DNA of 54,812 nt from Desulfohalobiaceae bacterium S24 (GTDB lineage: Bacteria > Desulfobacterota > Desulfovibrionia > Desulfovibrionales > Desulfothermaceae), in contig JAABTT010000017.1 in assembly GCA_011389765.1 (NCBI GenBank), positions 1-54,812 of the forward strand, in the 5' to 3' direction. This document shows, one piece after another, positions 9,243 to 17,258 of this stretch (position 1 is its first letter; each line of letters starts with the position of its first letter). The notes under the pieces are model-generated. The model was not told where the DNA came from. It did not search any database and was given only the letters and a program-made list of their open reading frames with translations. A program made the translations under genes and the position numbers.

Positions 9243-9265
9243 GGTGTCAGGTGTCGGGTTTCAGG
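9243..9265. repeat. Heptamer tandem repeat (GGTGTCA), 3 units
   Basis: GGTGTCA, GGTGTCG, GGTTTCA, then GG. Its complement (TGACACC/TGAAACC) recurs at 9805-9832 and 31644-31664. Confidence 0.7.
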
Positions 9266-9283
9266 AAAGGCAAAAACCGTAAC

Positions 9284-9400
9284 CGTTTACGAAAATAGAT
9301 TTTTCTTTCTCCGTCACCCCGGCGGAGGAGGTGCCTCAAAGTGTCTTTTTCGATCAAACTGGACATCTACGGCCAGCGGCAGGGTTCGTATGAAACTTCA
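9284..9400. repeat. Composite dispersed repeat, degraded copy 2a
   Basis: It contains TTTTCTTTCTCCGTCACCCCGG, then CTCAAAGTGTCTTTTTCGATCAAACTGG, then half of the CCAG hairpin (GGCCAGCGGCAGGG), then a fresh 5' module GTTCGTATGAAACTTCA. The large GTCATCCCGG palindrome present in copies 1 and 3 is missing. It appears to be a truncated copy joined head-to-tail to the next one. Confidence 0.7.
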
Positions 9401-9411
9401 GCTGAAACCAC

Positions 9412-9663
9412 GAACCGGTCACAGAGTTCTCTTTCGCTCGAACGCTTCCGGCTCTTGGTTTTCTAAGGCTTGCTCACGGGGGATCCCTGCCCCCTCCGGA
9501 CTCTTTAATCTGTTCTTTGGAGGACCTGCCTTGCTTTATGAAAATGCATCTCGTTTTTCAGGGTCAAAGCTGAGACCGCGGTCCGGTTTCCCCCGGCGAG
9601 CAAGCCTAAGTAAACCAAAGAGCCTCCCAGCGAGGTCGCTCAAGAGAGCCCTGTGACCGGTTC
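9412..9663. mobile_element. MITE-like 252-bp element with long terminal inverted repeats
   Basis: The ends are imperfect inverted repeats of about 72-75 bp (9412-9483 and 9589-9663). Both start with GAACCGGTCACAG and share TCTCTT, GGCTCTT, GGTTT, TAGGCTTGCTC and CGGGGGA in order. The interior (about 105 bp) has no convincing gene; an 88-codon open frame crosses it but has no family resemblance or ribosome-binding site. It sits inside a composite repeat, between its TATGAAACTTC module and its AGTTTCAGTATTGATCAAAC module. No clear target-site duplication was seen. Confidence 0.65.
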
Positions 9664-9690
9664 TCAATCCTGTCATCTATCGTGAAACTG

Positions 9691-9809
9691 GAAGTTTCAG
9701 TATTGATCAAACCGGCAGTCGTTGATTTGCAAAATGAACAGCATAACAAAATAGTTGCAATAGATATCAATAAATTATGTGTCAGCTTTGCCAGAGGCAA
9801 AGCTGACAC
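9691..9809. repeat. Composite dispersed repeat, copy 2b (3' half)
   Basis: From GAAGTTTCAGTATTGATCAA it runs through GATTTGCAAAATGAACAGCATAAC to the hairpin at 9779-9809. The order matches 34546-34672 closely. Confidence 0.8.
9779..9809. other. Conserved-loop stem-loop, family copy B
   Basis: A 12-bp perfect stem GTGTCAGCTTTG / CAAAGCTGACAC with loop CCAGAGG, preceded by AATAAATTATG. Relative to copies A and C the stem has changed at several positions with matching changes on the other arm. Confidence 0.85.
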
Positions 9810-9832
9810 CTGAAACCAGACACCTGAAACCT
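9805..9832. repeat. Heptamer tandem repeat (GACACCT/GAAACCT), 4 units
   Basis: GACACCT, GAAACCA, GACACCT, GAAACCT. It overlaps the right arm of the hairpin at 9779-9809. From 9833 to the mltA stop at 9924 nothing else was recognised. Confidence 0.75.
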
Positions 9833-9923
9833 CAAAAAGAGGCAAGAAATATCACCAAGTGTCCAACAATGACTGCAAATTTTCGCTTATTGTAAAGAGC
9901 TCTGAAATTGGATCCGCATCCGC

Positions 9924-11204
9924 TCATTTTGCCAGGAGCAGAAAGACTCTGGCCCGTTCTTTCAAGATCCCGGCCAGGGCGCCGCCTTCGGGCCCGAAGC
10001 CGCAAAAGAGATCAAGATGGTGCTTTTGTATGGCCCCGCCGACATCCTGGGGCAGACCCGGACCGCAGATGGGAATCATACCTTCTCCTCCAGGATCTGG
10101 CAAGTCCGCCTGAAGCAGGAGCAATGAACCCAGAGGCAGGATTTTTGGATCCGAGGCGAGGCTGAGCATGGGGGTCAGTTCCCGGCCCATGGCTCCATAA
10201 GGCCCTCCCTGCCGGAGCTGGAAGAAGACATAGCTGGGGTTCGAATAGAGAATCTCCGGCAGTAGTTCCGGATGGCGGTCCAGGTAGTTCCGGATGGAGG
10301 GCATACTGAGGCGCTTGGGATCAAGCAGGCCTTGTGCGGCCATGTGCCGGCCGAGGGACGTGTAGGGTCTGCCGTTTTTCCCGGCATACCCGATGGGCTG
10401 CAGAGAGCCGTCGGGCAGGAGCAGCCGGCCTGATCCCTGGATCTGCAAAAAAAAGACATCCACCAGATCCTTGGCCCAGGCCAGAACCTCGGCCTTTCCC
10501 TCAAGGGCGCCCTGTTCTTCTATGGCCCGCCGGTCCGGGTAAGGCTCGATACGGTCGTTTTTGATCCGGTAGATGAGCCGCTGCCCCTGCCATCTGGGAT
10601 GAAATTTTCCAAGGTCGACGCTTTGCAGATCAGCGGGCTGTCCGTAAATGGGATGGGGATATGCCGAATCCTGGTGCAGAGAGGCCTCAAGCAGGGGTTC
10701 ATAGTAGCCGGTGAGCAGGGCCGCGGGGCGGAGTTCATACCATGTAAAGTCCTGCTGGAGCAGCTCCGGATTGCTGTCCAGCCGGGGGAGCAGTTGCAGC
10801 AGACGCTCTAAGGCCATGCGGATTTCCCGCCAGTCCACGCGGAATCCGTAGACCTCCACAGCCGCCGCATCCTGGGGCCGTGAAGCCGCATAGGCCAGGC
10901 TTTTTTCCAGAGGGGCCCGGAGATCCCGCCAGGAATGCAGGCCCTGCTCCGCGAGATTGATCTCCTGCATAATCGTATCGGTCTCAGCTTTGGAAAGCGG
11001 CTGAAATCCCGGGCCGGTTCGGATGTCCATGTCCGGTCCTCCACAGGCCGCGCTCAGGGCTGTTAGGAGCAGCAGGGAGAACAGCCGGGGATTCAGACAA
11101 AGGTCATAGGCGCGGGAAGTAAACAGCCGTTTGAGAAAATCGAAAATTTTCACTCTGAGTTTTCGCTTTACAGCTTTGAGAATTTGATTGAAAGTTTTTA
11201 CCAT
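9924..11204 (-). CDS. mltA: Membrane-bound lytic murein transglycosylase A (lipoprotein)
   Basis: A 426-residue MltA. It cleaves peptidoglycan glycosidic bonds, forming 1,6-anhydromuramic acid ends, at the outer membrane. A hydrophobic segment at about 41-53 ends in the lipobox LSAAC with Cys54, so it should be lipidated. The MltA domain is marked by LTGYYEPLLEAS and VFFLQIQGSGRLLLPDG. The C-terminal 3D domain has DVGGAIQKHHLDLFCGFG with the expected Asp residues. The N-terminal region before the lipobox is unusually long; no internal ATG was found, so a downstream alternative start codon is possible. It faces the MltF-like gene in the same orientation. Confidence 0.9.
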   Translation of the reverse strand: MVKTFNQILKAVKRKLRVKIFDFLKRLFTSRAYDLCLNPRLFSLLLLTALSAACGGPDMDIRTGPGFQPLSKAETDTIMQEINLAEQGLHSWRDLRAPLEKSLAYAASRPQDAAAVEVYGFRVDWREIRMALERLLQLLPRLDSNPELLQQDFTWYELRPAALLTGYYEPLLEASLHQDSAYPHPIYGQPADLQSVDLGKFHPRWQGQRLIYRIKNDRIEPYPDRRAIEEQGALEGKAEVLAWAKDLVDVFFLQIQGSGRLLLPDGSLQPIGYAGKNGRPYTSLGRHMAAQGLLDPKRLSMPSIRNYLDRHPELLPEILYSNPSYVFFQLRQGGPYGAMGRELTPMLSLASDPKILPLGSLLLLQADLPDPGGEGMIPICGPGLPQDVGGAIQKHHLDLFCGFGPEGGALAGILKERARVFLLLAK

Positions 11205-11320
11205 AGGAGTCTGCTTCCTGCTTCGAATTTGCTGTATTCAAATATATTTTGAAGGACCTCTTTCACTGCGGCAGAATACTGCCGGCAACCGGCCGTTGAT
11301 AGGCAAAAGCAAGCGGCTGT

Positions 11321-12847
11321 TCATGGATGTTTTTGTCTTTCCAGGACGCGGTAGAGTACGACGTATTTATTGATCGTATTCACATAGCGGACCGTTTCCT
11401 GGCCGATGAGCTGCAGGACGGCCAATTCGACATGGCGAAACCAGATATTGGGATTCAACCCCATTTTTTCCGCCAGTTTGCGGGCCTTTTGTATCTTTGC
11501 GGGGCCGGCATTATAGGCGGCCAGGGCCAGGCGGACCTGATCGCGGTGGCGAATGTCCTCGGAGCTGAAGTACTGATCACGGATCAGGTCCAGGTATTTA
11601 ATCCCGGCGTGGATATTGTTTTCCAGGACATCAATGTTTTCGATCCCGATACGTTCGTCCCGGGCGGTGCTCGGTAGAATCTGCATCAGGCCGAGTGCCC
11701 CGGACGGATTTCTTTTCGAGTGGTCCAGTCCGGATTCCTGAACGGCCATGGCCAGTATGAGCAGCCAGTCAAAGCCATAGCGCTCGGCATGCTTTTTGAT
11801 GATCTCCTTGTAGCGTTTGATCTTTTCCCAGTCATCTATGTCCTTGGGGACCATGAGTTTCCTGGGGTTCTGATAGTAGCGTTTGAAATACATGTTGCCG
11901 TGCAGGGTGCCTTTTTTATGAGTCTTAAGAAAATCATTGAGGCTGGCCAGAAGCCGCGGATTGTCCTGGCGGACCATCCAGGCGATTTGGGAATCTCTGC
12001 GCAGGGTTATTTCCGGATGCAGTTTGATATTTGCAAAAACCCGGCTCCAGGCTTCGGCAATATGGCTGTCGGCCACAGTGATGCTCACGGCGCCGAAATC
12101 CACGAGCTCCAGGATGTCTTCAGTCTCCAGCTCCTCCGGGGCAAGGAGCAGATGAGCCGGCTCTTTATTGTGGGAATGCAGCTGCTCGTTCAGATCAATA
12201 AGACTCTGATAGTAGCTACTGCTTTTTCGTATAAAAACGGTCTTGCCGGACAAGTCGAAAACATCCTCGAGTTGAGAAGAGCCGGCGTGGGTGACCACGA
12301 TTTCATCTATGCCCGTGAGATACGGGTCAGTGAAGGCCACTTTGGCCTGCCGGTCCGGGGTGATGGTCAGGCCGGCTGCGGCGAGGTCCCCATATCCATT
12401 CAGAAGATTGGGGATCAGGTCGTCCCTGGCGACCGGAATAAACTCCAAACCGACCTGTAGATCCTTGTCATTGATCTGCGTGTTCAAGAATTTTTCGTAG
12501 TCCTTGAGCAGGGCGTATTCATAGCCCACGAGATGTCCGTCGGAGATAAAAAAATTCGTTCGGTTGACCGTGGTCAAAACCCGGATATACCGTTTCTCAA
12601 TGAGACCGGGCAGATCATCGTCATATTGGGTGCTCAAATGGGCGTCAAAATGGGGCGGCCCCAGGCAGGCGCCCAAGGCCGGATAGATCAGGAAGAGACA
12701 TGAAAACAAGAAGATGAGACCCGTCGGGATTCGTCCTTTTTTGGAAAGGCCCAGGGTGAAGGATAGGGGCTGATTGACCGGCAGGTCCACCCGGAAGAGC
12801 GGAAAAAAAACAGATCGGCCTGTCTTGTATTCAGGATTTGATTTCAT
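11321..12847 (-). CDS. MltF-like lytic transglycosylase with solute-binding domain
   Basis: A 508-residue protein. A hydrophobic signal/anchor sits at about 42-60 (GLIFLFSCLFLIYPALGAC, whose Cys could be a lipid site). A type 3 periplasmic solute-binding domain follows at about 85-320 (NRTNFFISDGHLVGYEYALL, GDLAAAGLTITPDRQAKVAFTDPY). The C-terminal SLT goose-lysozyme-like domain has LAMAVQESGLDH (catalytic Glu) and GALGLMQILPSTA at about 365-400. This is the MltF architecture: peptidoglycan cleavage regulated by ligand binding. The start overlaps the upstream cyclase gene by 17 bp. Co-orientation with mltA suggests a wall-remodelling group. Confidence 0.88.
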   Translation of the reverse strand: MKSNPEYKTGRSVFFPLFRVDLPVNQPLSFTLGLSKKGRIPTGLIFLFSCLFLIYPALGACLGPPHFDAHLSTQYDDDLPGLIEKRYIRVLTTVNRTNFFISDGHLVGYEYALLKDYEKFLNTQINDKDLQVGLEFIPVARDDLIPNLLNGYGDLAAAGLTITPDRQAKVAFTDPYLTGIDEIVVTHAGSSQLEDVFDLSGKTVFIRKSSSYYQSLIDLNEQLHSHNKEPAHLLLAPEELETEDILELVDFGAVSITVADSHIAEAWSRVFANIKLHPEITLRRDSQIAWMVRQDNPRLLASLNDFLKTHKKGTLHGNMYFKRYYQNPRKLMVPKDIDDWEKIKRYKEIIKKHAERYGFDWLLILAMAVQESGLDHSKRNPSGALGLMQILPSTARDERIGIENIDVLENNIHAGIKYLDLIRDQYFSSEDIRHRDQVRLALAAYNAGPAKIQKARKLAEKMGLNPNIWFRHVELAVLQLIGQETVRYVNTINKYVVLYRVLERQKHP

Positions 12848-13739
12848 AGAGCGTGTGGAGGCCTGATTTGCCTTTTAAGCTGGTTTGGTGGGCCGTGTAG
12901 TTCAGGGTCGGATCATTGATTTTTTGAAAAGCGGATTCCGAGACGAGTAGTCGCGTTCCGAAATCTTTGTTGGCTGCTTCGATCCGGCCGGCCAGATTGA
13001 CGGTATCCCCAATGGCGGAAATTTTACTCATCTTTCCGGTATCAAAACTGCCGATAATGGCCTTGCCAAAGTTGATGCCGGTCCTGATGCCGAATCTGCA
13101 GGCGTACATCTGATCCAGATAGCGGTTGAAGCTGACCAGGGTCCGGTTCATGGCCCGGGCGGCGGCAAGAGCGTCCAGAACGGGATTGGGCCGTTTCGTG
13201 AGGACCCCGAACAGGGCCAGTATGCCGTCTCCGGCCACATCGCTGATGATCCCGTGCTTCTCTTCGATGATGGTGTTCATGGTTCGGTAGTAGCGGTTGA
13301 GAACATGCACCACGTCGTAGGCCGGAAAGGTTTCAGCAAACTGGGTGTAGTTTTCGATATCCACAAAGAGGACGGCGAGTTCGAGTTCTTTCCCGAATTG
13401 AGTCCCGGATTCGTCTCCGATCTGTTTTAAGATGATTTCAATATCCAGATCGTCGACCACCGACCGTTTGATGGTGATGTCTCCCGTGATTTGCGTCTGG
13501 CAGGCCAGGCGGATATGCTCGGGAAAGCCGAGTTTTTGGGCTACGCCCTGTTCTTTTGGGTTTCTGGGCAGGCAGTTTTTCAGCCCTTTGAGAATAGAGA
13601 CCCGACAGGTGGAGCACCGGGCCTGACCGCCGCAGACATGGGTGTGCTTGATCCCGGCCTTGAGGGAGGCTTCAAGGATGGTGCTGTTTTCAGAAGCAGG
13701 GATGGTCTGCTTGTCTGTCTGGGAAAAAATTTTGAACAT
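12831..13739 (-). CDS. 2Fe-2S ferredoxin domain fused to class III adenylate/guanylate cyclase
   Basis: A 302-residue cytoplasmic protein. Residues 1-95 form a plant-type ferredoxin domain with cluster ligands Cys36, Cys42, Cys45 and Cys80. Residues about 110-302 are a class III nucleotide cyclase domain with ELAVLFVDIENYTQF and DVAGDGILALFG (metal Asp residues) and SAIGDTVNLAGRIEAANK (catalytic Asn/Arg region). Such fusions may link redox state to cyclic nucleotide output; cAMP versus cGMP cannot be told by eye. The open frame extends to 13898, but GAAGGAC 7 bp before the ATG at 13739, and the ferredoxin fold starting there, decide the start. Confidence 0.88.
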   Translation of the reverse strand: MFKIFSQTDKQTIPASENSTILEASLKAGIKHTHVCGGQARCSTCRVSILKGLKNCLPRNPKEQGVAQKLGFPEHIRLACQTQITGDITIKRSVVDDLDIEIILKQIGDESGTQFGKELELAVLFVDIENYTQFAETFPAYDVVHVLNRYYRTMNTIIEEKHGIISDVAGDGILALFGVLTKRPNPVLDALAAARAMNRTLVSFNRYLDQMYACRFGIRTGINFGKAIIGSFDTGKMSKISAIGDTVNLAGRIEAANKDFGTRLLVSESAFQKINDPTLNYTAHQTSLKGKSGLHTLYEIKS

Positions 13740-13972
13740 ATCGGGCGTCCTTCGGTTGCGGCGGATAAATTTACCGGCTCGCTTGTGATTCAGCGTCTGA
13801 GCATACACAGAATTCAAGGAAACGACAAGATTCGATGTAAGGGCTTCATCGTATGCAACACGGGACGGTTGGACCTGTTCCTGGAGGAGGTCCGGCAATA
13901 ACAGATTGCGTGTTTCAGCTGAATATGCTTTACTACCGGAAAAGAAGGGAAATTTTAGAAGCGAGGATCTTT

Positions 13973-15265
13973 ATGAAGCGGTACATCAAAAAAGGAGCGG
14001 AAGGGTCGGTCCGCAGACAGGCCGAAGCCTCTGTAGAAGCAACGGTGCGAGATATGATCGCCGCTATTGAGGCCCGGGGCGATCAAGCCGTGCGGGATTA
14101 TTCCCTGCAATTGGACCACTGGAATCCAGAGGCTTTCCGTCTGTCCCAGTCGCAAATCGAAGCCTCGATGCAGTCTCTGGATGAGCAGACCCTGGAAGAT
14201 ATCGCCTTCGCCCAGGAACAGGTGCGGCGTTTCGCCCAAGCCCAAAAGGACTGTCTTCTGGACCTGGAAATCGAGACCCTGCCGGGAGTGACCCTGGGCC
14301 ACAAAAATATTCCGGTGAACAGGGTCGGCTGTTATGTCCCGGCCGGCAGATATCCCATGGTGGCTTCGGCCCATATGAGTGTGGTCACGGCCAGGGTCGC
14401 GGGGGTCAAGCAGATTATCGCCTGTACCCCGCCAACCCGGGGCGCGGTGCATCCCGCAACAGTTGCAGCCATGTACCTGGGGGGAGCGGATGCGATCTAT
14501 GCCTTGGGCGGGGTGCAGGCCATGGCCGCCATGGCTGTCGGCACCGAGGAGATCCCTGCGGTGGATATGATTGTGGGACCCGGGAACGCCTATGTGGCTG
14601 AAGCCAAACGCCAGCTTTTCGGACGGGTTGGCATCGATCTTTTGGCCGGCCCGACCGAGATTCTCGTCCTGGCGGATGCGTCGGTGGATGCGGAGCTTGT
14701 GGCCACCGACCTGCTGGGGCAGGCGGAACACGGTCCAAGCTCTCCGGCTATTCTGGTAACCACCTCCGAGGCCCTGGCCGGGGCGACTCTCGAAGAGGTA
14801 CACAGGCAGCTGCAGACCCTGCCCACTGCGGATATCGCCGGAAAGGCCTGGGCCGATTACGGCGAGATCATCCTGGTGGACAGCGAAGAGGAAATGCTGG
14901 AGACGGCCGAAGACATTGCCGCGGAGCATGTGGAAGTTCTGACTGAAAATCCCCGCCGGTTCTTGAATGATTTAACCAATTACGGATCGCTGTTCCTCGG
15001 TCCGACCACCAATGTGTCCTATGGCGACAAGGTGATCGGCACGAATCATACCCTGCCCACGAAACAAGGCGCCCGTTATACAGGTGGACTCTGGGTGGGC
15101 AAATTCATCAAAACGGTCACCTATCAGGAATGCACTCCTGAGGCCAGCGCCCTCATCGGCGAGTACTGTTCCCGGCTCTGCGCTGTGGAGCATTTCTCGG
15201 GTCATCAGGCTCAGGCGGACATCCGGGTGCGGCGCTACGGCGGAGAGCAGAAGGCAGAAGGCTGA
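13973..15265 (+). CDS. HisD-family dehydrogenase, sulfopropanediol 3-dehydrogenase (HpsN)-like
   Basis: A 430-residue member of the histidinol dehydrogenase family. Conserved are [66 protein letters not shown] (zinc ligands), EHVEV, and [21 protein letters not shown] followed by [15 protein letters not shown]. The YGSLFLG...YGDK and [15 protein letters not shown] segments resemble the HpsN-type branch more than true HisD. It sits with two other dehydrogenases and no his genes, so histidine synthesis is unlikely. GAGG lies 6 bp before the ATG at 13973; the frame is open from 13853. The 3' end and stop codon are made of heptamer repeat units. Substrate is inferred, not proven. Confidence 0.75.
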   Translation: MKRYIKKGAEGSVRRQAEASVEATVRDMIAAIEARGDQAVRDYSLQLDHWNPEAFRLSQSQIEASMQSLDEQTLEDIAFAQEQVRRFAQAQKDCLLDLEIETLPGVTLGHKNIPVNRVGCYVPAGRYPMVASAHMSVVTARVAGVKQIIACTPPTRGAVHPATVAAMYLGGADAIYALGGVQAMAAMAVGTEEIPAVDMIVGPGNAYVAEAKRQLFGRVGIDLLAGPTEILVLADASVDAELVATDLLGQAEHGPSSPAILVTTSEALAGATLEEVHRQLQTLPTADIAGKAWADYGEIILVDSEEEMLETAEDIAAEHVEVLTENPRRFLNDLTNYGSLFLGPTTNVSYGDKVIGTNHTLPTKQGARYTGGLWVGKFIKTVTYQECTPEASALIGEYCSRLCAVEHFSGHQAQADIRVRRYGGEQKAEG

Positions 15266-15357
15266 AGGCAGAAGGCTGAAGGCTGAAGGCTGAAGGCTGA
15301 AGGCTGAAGGCAGAAGGCTGAGGGCAGAAGGCTGAGGGCAGAAGGGAGAGAGCAGAG
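15246..15357. repeat. Heptamer tandem repeat (GGCTGAA/GGCAGAA), 16 units
   Basis: The longest tract in the window: 16 consecutive 7-bp units alternating GGCTGAA, GGCAGAA and GGCTGAG. It encodes the last residues (QKAEG) and stop of the HisD-like gene and runs to 36 bp before the next start codon. Confidence 0.95.
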
Positions 15358-15393
15358 GGAAAAGAAGGATGAGGAAGAGGGGAACGTCGAACT

Positions 15394-16329
15394 ATGCAAC
15401 AGAAAATAGGTATTGTAGGCTCGGGTCTCATCGGATCATCCTGGGCCATTGTTTTTGCACGAGCCGGGTGCGAGGTCATGGTTTTTGACCGGGATCCTGA
15501 GACATTCGAGCCCTCGCGACGCTATATTCAAGAAAATCTCGGAGAGCTTGCCGCCCTGGGGATGCTAAAAGATCCCGAGGCTGTTTTTCAGAGGGTTGGC
15601 TTTACCCCCAGGCTTGAGGCAGCCCTCGAGGAGGCGGCGTATGTCCAGGAATCAGTTTTCGAGCAGCTCGAGGTCAAACGCGAGGTTTTTGAGCGCATCG
15701 ATCCCCTGCTCAGACCCGGAATGATTGTGGGGAGCTCCACTTCCGGAATCCCGGCGTCCCGTTTCACTCAATCTCTGTCCAACCGGCAGGCCTGCCTCAT
15801 TGCCCATCCGGTGAATCCCCCGCATCTGATTCCGTTGGTGGAGATCGTGCCGGCCCCCTGGACCGATGGGTCCGCTGTTGAATTCACCCGCGAGCTGATG
15901 GAGACTGTGGGCCAGTCTCCGATCCTGGTGAACGGCGAGATCGAAGGCTTCATCCTGAATCGTCTTCAAGGGGCCTTGTTGAATGAAGCCTGGTGGCTGT
16001 ATCAGGAAGGCTATGCCACGGCGGATGATATTGACAAGACCGTGCGCAACGGTTTGGGACTGCGCTGGTCTTTTATGGGGCCTTTTCAGACCATTGATCT
16101 CAATTCCCCGAAAGGAATCGCGGAATACGCCGAGCGGCTCGCCCCGCTCTATCTTTCCGTGGCCCGCAGCCGGAGCGACCCGCAGCCCTGGAGTCAGGAA
16201 GCCATTCACAAGGCAGAACAAGAGCTGCGCCAAAAGCGGGTGAAGGGGGATATTCCGAAAAGCCGGATCTGGCGGGACAAACTGCTCCTGGCACTGAAAA
16301 AGTGGAAAATGGATGCCGGGCTGCAATGA
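15394..16329 (+). CDS. 3-hydroxyacyl-CoA dehydrogenase family NAD-dependent dehydrogenase
   Basis: A 311-residue two-domain dehydrogenase. The Rossmann motif IGIVGSGLIGSSWA with VMVFDRD is at 5-35. The catalytic His-Pro is in LIAHPVNPPHLIPLVEIV (about 132-149), and NRLQGALLNEAWWLYQEG starts the helical C-terminal domain. It resembles L-gulonate 3-dehydrogenase (lambda-crystallin) and carnitine dehydrogenase more than fatty-acid beta-oxidation enzymes, since no CoA-pathway genes are near. Between a HisD-like gene and an SDR it probably oxidises a small hydroxy acid or polyol. Exact substrate is unknown. GAGGGG precedes the ATG by about 10 bp. Confidence 0.82.
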   Translation: MQQKIGIVGSGLIGSSWAIVFARAGCEVMVFDRDPETFEPSRRYIQENLGELAALGMLKDPEAVFQRVGFTPRLEAALEEAAYVQESVFEQLEVKREVFERIDPLLRPGMIVGSSTSGIPASRFTQSLSNRQACLIAHPVNPPHLIPLVEIVPAPWTDGSAVEFTRELMETVGQSPILVNGEIEGFILNRLQGALLNEAWWLYQEGYATADDIDKTVRNGLGLRWSFMGPFQTIDLNSPKGIAEYAERLAPLYLSVARSRSDPQPWSQEAIHKAEQELRQKRVKGDIPKSRIWRDKLLLALKKWKMDAGLQ

Positions 16330-16383
16330 AAAAGCGAGACACGATTTCAGCCTCAATTGAAGTTTCAGACGAGGAGGATGGCC

Positions 16384-17142
16384 ATGGTTCCCAGATATGA
16401 AGATCTGAAGGGGAAGAGGGTCCTGGTGACCGGGGGTGCCGGAGGGATCGGCGGGGCCTGTGCAGAGGCCTTTGCCCGGGAAGGGGCCAGGGTGATGATC
16501 AGCGGACGCACCCAGGAGCGCTTGCAGCAGAGGGCCAGAATTATAGAGGAAGCCTATGGGACGGAGGTTGGGTTTCTGGCCTGCGATATTGCCACGGAGG
16601 CCGGACGAGCGCAGCTTCTGCAGAACCTGCCGGCCCTGGATGTCCTGGTGAACAGCGCGGGGATCAATATCCCCAAACCCTTCACCGACAATCAGCTCGA
16701 AGATTTTGAGGCGGTCTTCGCGGTCAATGTCAAGGCCCTGTATTTCGTAACCCAGGCGGTGGTCCAACAGATGATTGCCGACAAGAGACCGGGACGGATC
16801 GTGAATATTTCCTCCCAGGCAGGGATGATCGGTCTCCCCCTGCGCACGGTGTACTGTGCGAGTAAACACGCCGTGGACGGCTTCACCAAAGCCCTGGCCG
16901 TGGATCTGAAAGGGCATGACATCCGCGTGAATGGCGTGGCTCCGACCTTCGTGGAGACGGAGTTTACCCGCAAGGCCCTGTCCGATCCCGATTTCAGATC
17001 CTATATCTACGGCGAAATTCTGCTCAATGAACTCCCGGCAACCAAAGACATCGCCAATGCGGTCCTTTTTCTGTCCTCGGAGGCTTCCAGATTCATGACC
17101 GGGACCACACTGCTGGTGGATGCCGGCTGGACCGCTCACTAA
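16384..17142 (+). CDS. Short-chain dehydrogenase/reductase (SDR)
   Basis: A 252-residue classical SDR. The NAD(P) motif TGGAGGIGGACA is near 18-29, NSAG near 88, the catalytic Ser in IVNISSQAG near 140, the YxxxK motif YCASK near 157, and LLVDAGWTA is at the C-terminus. GAGGAGG at 16371-16377 favours the ATG at 16384 (6-bp spacing) over 16378 or 16357. It is 54 bp after the HADH-like gene, so the two are probably one transcript. It likely catalyses one of two stereospecific alcohol oxidations alongside the neighbouring dehydrogenases. Confidence 0.87.
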   Translation: MVPRYEDLKGKRVLVTGGAGGIGGACAEAFAREGARVMISGRTQERLQQRARIIEEAYGTEVGFLACDIATEAGRAQLLQNLPALDVLVNSAGINIPKPFTDNQLEDFEAVFAVNVKALYFVTQAVVQQMIADKRPGRIVNISSQAGMIGLPLRTVYCASKHAVDGFTKALAVDLKGHDIRVNGVAPTFVETEFTRKALSDPDFRSYIYGEILLNELPATKDIANAVLFLSSEASRFMTGTTLLVDAGWTAH

Positions 17143-17258
17143 CGCCTGGAAACAGTCCCATCACTGTTTCAGTTCAGACCCCCAGGAGTGAAATCAGAGA
17201 TCCAAGGCTGGAAAAACCATGATCCGGCGCAATCGACAAACCCCTAAATACTGAGCTC

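Noticed and set aside
9390-9656. 88-codon frame inside the MITE-like element as a transposase or peptide
   Set aside because: It is composed largely of inverted-repeat sequence, has no ribosome-binding site and no recognisable domain.
13740-13898. Longer N-terminus for the ferredoxin-cyclase protein
   Set aside because: The extra 53 residues match nothing, and a good ribosome-binding site precedes the internal ATG where the ferredoxin fold begins.
13973-15265. Calling the gene hisD of histidine biosynthesis
   Set aside because: No his genes nearby, neighbours are dehydrogenases, and the C-terminal segments look HpsN-like rather than HisD-like.
15246-15357. Repeat tract as a CRISPR array
   Set aside because: The period is 7 bp with no spacers and no cas genes are in the window.
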